This document shows, one piece after another, positions 61,321 to 64,000 of a stretch of 64,000 bases of DNA. Each line of letters begins with the position of its first letter. The first letter of the stretch is position 1. The stretch covers positions 15,851,001 through 15,915,000 of the forward strand of contig JAZGTH010000002.1 in NCBI GenBank assembly GCA_036877525.1, in the 5' to 3' direction. The position numbers and the translations under genes were made by a program. This stretch comes from Chromobotia macracanthus. Taxonomy: Eukaryota > Chordata > Actinopteri > Cypriniformes > Botiidae. Below the pieces are notes generated by a model that had not been told where the DNA came from, ran no database searches, and was given only the letters and a program-made list of their open reading frames with translations.

Positions 61321-62093
61321 ATTATGTTCACATATCAAATTCTGCAGACAGACATTCTTTGCTTTAACAACACTACATCTTTTGAGCGACAAATATAAGG
61401 TGATACAGAACCCATATCAATTAAAAACGTTCTAAACATTATAGAATGTGATGAAGCACCATGACAATGAAAATCAGTAAAAAATAAACCAAGGCAGACT
61501 GAGTGTTCTTGACTCACATGGCAAATCCTAAAGGTGCATAATGATTAAAGTAACAGAAGACACATTCACTTCTCATCAGTTACATTTAGCAGTGAATAAT
61601 GAAAGCAGAGGGCTATGATTTTAAAAACATGGTTAAATGTTTGTTAACAAATGGCAAGTAACATTGCTCTGGTGAATAGTGGTAAATGAAATAATTCATT
61701 ACAGGAAGATGTGTGGCTCTTACATATACTCAACTCATAGTTTATATTATATGAAAACATATTTTCCAAACCTCTTTTGATGCTGCACACAGAGGCATCC
61801 ACTACTTCTGTATAATCTAGTTTGGATTTATATTAATATTGAAGCAGTGACCAAATGAAGGCAGGATTGAAATGTTGAGTGCTGAACATCACATTAACCC
61901 ATCAGTGTATTAAAAACCCTTTGTATATTTTCTGTCCAACACATTAATTTATATACATACACTTAGGCATTATACATGAACACACACACTTTCCTTGGAG
62001 AGTAAACTGAACTTACAGTATTGTGTTTCCAGTATGGATCGCTGTTGGCAGCATCTCGACCAGGTCTTCAGGAAATGACATCACACTCTGAGT

Positions 62094-63419
62094 CTATTTG
62101 AGGTTCTTGAGTTGCCGGTTGGTGGAGCTGATTTTGCCGTCCATGGTGTCGACTTTATTGAGCAAAGCATCCAAAGACACATCCTGGTCATCGATCTCCA
62201 TCTGCAGTCCCAGACCGAGGTTCTTCAGCCTGCTCAGACCTGATGACATTTCATCTGGATAGAAAACACAAACAGACATCAGAACCTGTACAACCCGACC
62301 TGCTCATCCTCACAGCTGTGATGAAATTCAGGTACAAGCTGTGAAAGCTATATTTCTCACCAAGATTTTTGTCCAGTTGCTGATGGGCAGCTTGCAGTTG
62401 TTTGTTCTTGGGATATCCGTTCAGTTTGGACGGCTCATTGTCCAGGGAAGCAGAAGTTCCAAATCCTGTTCAAACAAACATTAGTGATTCTGGTGAAATA
62501 ACAGTTGCTTTCATCTGAGATTCTGAGCTTTTCTTTCTCACATCTACATGCGCTTTAAACACACGCAGGTAAACTCAGTAAGTGTAAATTCATGTGTTTA
62601 TTTTTACCAGATGTGTCCATTTTCCTGAGGTTCGGATGGCTGGCCTGATATTTGTCTTCCTGCTGTTTGCTCTCAGACAGTGCATTCTGTAATCTAATAT
62701 CAAAGACGTGTAAAACATAACTTTTTGTCAGCCATGGGCCTTTGATTCTTTACAGCCTCATTCTGTCATGTGACAATCATATGTAATGTTAATATATATA
62801 TATGAACCCATATACAGTCTATGTAAATTGGCTCAGTGGTTATTTTACCTGCTGTTGGCCTCATAAGTCATCGGTTGGTCCTTTTGTGGAGGTTTGGGTT
62901 CAGGTTTTGCCTTGAAATAGTTGACCATGCTGCCCCACACACTTTTAATGGTGTTTATATGCCTCTGGCTGGTTCTCATGTCCTGCTCCATGTTGTCAAT
63001 CATTCTCTCCGTCCTCTTCAAAGCTTCACCCTGACGAATCAGTTCCTGACAGCGGGAGAGAGAAGAATCAAGGCGGATGAAATGATCAGTAAATCTGGGT
63101 GAAAGAGAAAGTCTGTGATTGGCTGTTGATTCTGCAGCTGCTTTGACAGTCTGAAAGTCTCTCTCACCTCTGCCGTCTCAGCTCCAGCTTTCTCTGATTC
63201 GTAGATGAGACTGATGGAGCGGTAGCTGCTGTCCACGGCAGACTGTGCTGTGTGCATCACCTCTCTCTGTAGCTGTCTTTGTCTTCTCTCCGCCGGGCTC
63301 AGTGAACTCTCCTCTGGATCATCGTCAAAGTTAAAGCCTCTTCTTGAAGCTGCACTCGCTGTATCCCCATCATCTTCATCATCAGCAAAAGGGTTGTGGG
63401 ATTTGGGATAGGCAGACAT
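62094..63419 (-). CDS. snap29: SNAP-29 SNARE protein, 5 exons
   Basis: Soluble Qbc-SNARE that supports fusion in endosomal, autophagosomal and other membrane traffic. Exons on the complement: 63168-63419, 62849-63045, 62608-62693, 62361-62465, 62094-62254; phases agree, about 266 residues (human 258). Seen: N-terminus MSAYPKSHNPFADD matching human MSAYPKSYNPFDDD, with the EH-domain-binding NPF motif at 9-11; first SNARE helix (about 65-125, including ERMIDNMEQDM and HINTIKSVWGSMVNYFK); the linker motif EDKYQASHPNLRKMD; second SNARE helix at the C-terminus (LGLGLQMEIDDQDVSLDALLNKVDTMD). No cysteine cluster for palmitoylation in the linker, as expected for SNAP-29 and unlike SNAP-25. The acidic insertion after NPF is a little different from human. 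Convergent with the SBSPON-family gene. Confidence 0.96.
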
Positions 63420-63860
63420 CCTGTGAGTTAAACAGGAAACCCACTAGCTGGTGAGTTACCAGAGACATATTTTGCCTGGTTTGCTTGGTTGAGTCCTACA
63501 GAATGACTGTGGCGGTACAGTGTTGTTAGCAGATTATCATGGTATGAACATTTTCCGTGGTGCTAAATTATTACCATTTTCATGTACCATGTTGTTGACA
63601 TGGACCGTAAAGGAACCATGTACATATGACAAACCCTCATAGCACCATGATGGAACTTTTCTCTACTGACAAACCCCCAGACGTTTCTAAATATGAATCA
63701 AAGAAAGATACATTTCTTTTAATACGAGACGTAAAGATCGTCTGGTGCTTTTTCTATGATCTCGACCAACTACAATCACAATGTGCGGCCTAACAAGAAG
63801 CTTGCGAATAAAACCGCAATGCCCTTTAAAGGCCCTTATTTACAGCACGTGTTTTCTGTG
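63420..63860. other. Upstream region of snap29
   Basis: Should include the snap29 5' UTR and promoter. No individual site recognised with confidence. Confidence 0.5.
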
Positions 63861-63872
63861 GATGAATATGTC

Positions 63873-64000
63873 TGATACATGTCTGATATATGTCTGATTC
63901 TCGATGATACATGTCTGATATATGTCTGATTCTCGATGATATATGTCTGATATATGTCTGATTCTCGATGATATATGTCTGATATATGTCTGATTCTTGA
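63873..64000 (+). repeat. 32-bp tandem repeat at the window end
   Basis: Four 32-bp units built of TGATACATG, TCTGATATATG, TCTGATTCTCGA; the last reaches the final base so the array probably continues outside the window. Confidence 0.9.

Noticed and set aside
1..64000. tRNA, rRNA or other structured RNA genes
   Set aside because: No tRNA-like A/B boxes with a cloverleaf or rRNA segments were recognised by eye; a covariance-model scan was not possible.

Overview
This is a window from a vertebrate nuclear genome, almost certainly a ray-finned fish and most likely a cypriniform. The evidence is five intron-split vertebrate genes with consensus GT-AG introns, protein sequences closer to fish than tetrapod versions, short introns full of (CA)n/(GA)n tracts, and dispersed repeats typical of cyprinid genomes. 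All identifications come from reading translated exons against remembered family sequences; no database search was run.

Layout: ikbkb (IKK-beta, minus strand, about 0.2-15.6 kb) lies head-to-head with plat (tissue plasminogen activator, plus, about 17.5-27.1 kb). blnk (B-cell linker, plus, about 29.0-35.6 kb) follows, then slc25a1 (mitochondrial citrate carrier, plus, 37.3-47.4 kb) and an SBSPON-family gene (somatomedin-B plus thrombospondin-1 domains, plus, 49.35-59.9 kb). snap29 (minus, 61.3-63.4 kb) is tail-to-tail with the SBSPON gene. I could join complete reading frames for all six genes with consistent intron phases: about 752, 580, 397, 302, 251 and 266 residues. The ikbkb/plat head-to-head pair matches human 8p11, and slc25a1/snap29 recalls human 22q11.2, so the window joins segments dispersed in human.

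The genes are not an operon or a pathway. ikbkb and blnk both act in immune receptor to NF-kB signalling; plat and the SBSPON-like protein are secreted; slc25a1 exports mitochondrial citrate; snap29 is a membrane-fusion SNARE.

Non-coding sequence is unusually rich in tandem repeats. There are at least ten minisatellite arrays, several touching splice sites: a GTGAGT-rich array starting at the plat exon 2 donor, a 32-bp triplication of the plat exon 12 acceptor, and a 1.4-kb G-free TCAC/TTCAC array starting at the SBSPON exon 1 donor. One repeat is coding: a five-copy 21-bp repeat (heptads starting Lys-Asp) inside IKK-beta. Very long open frames inside the arrays are artefacts. No RNA gene, CRISPR array or intact transposase was found, and I see no convincing new gene system.
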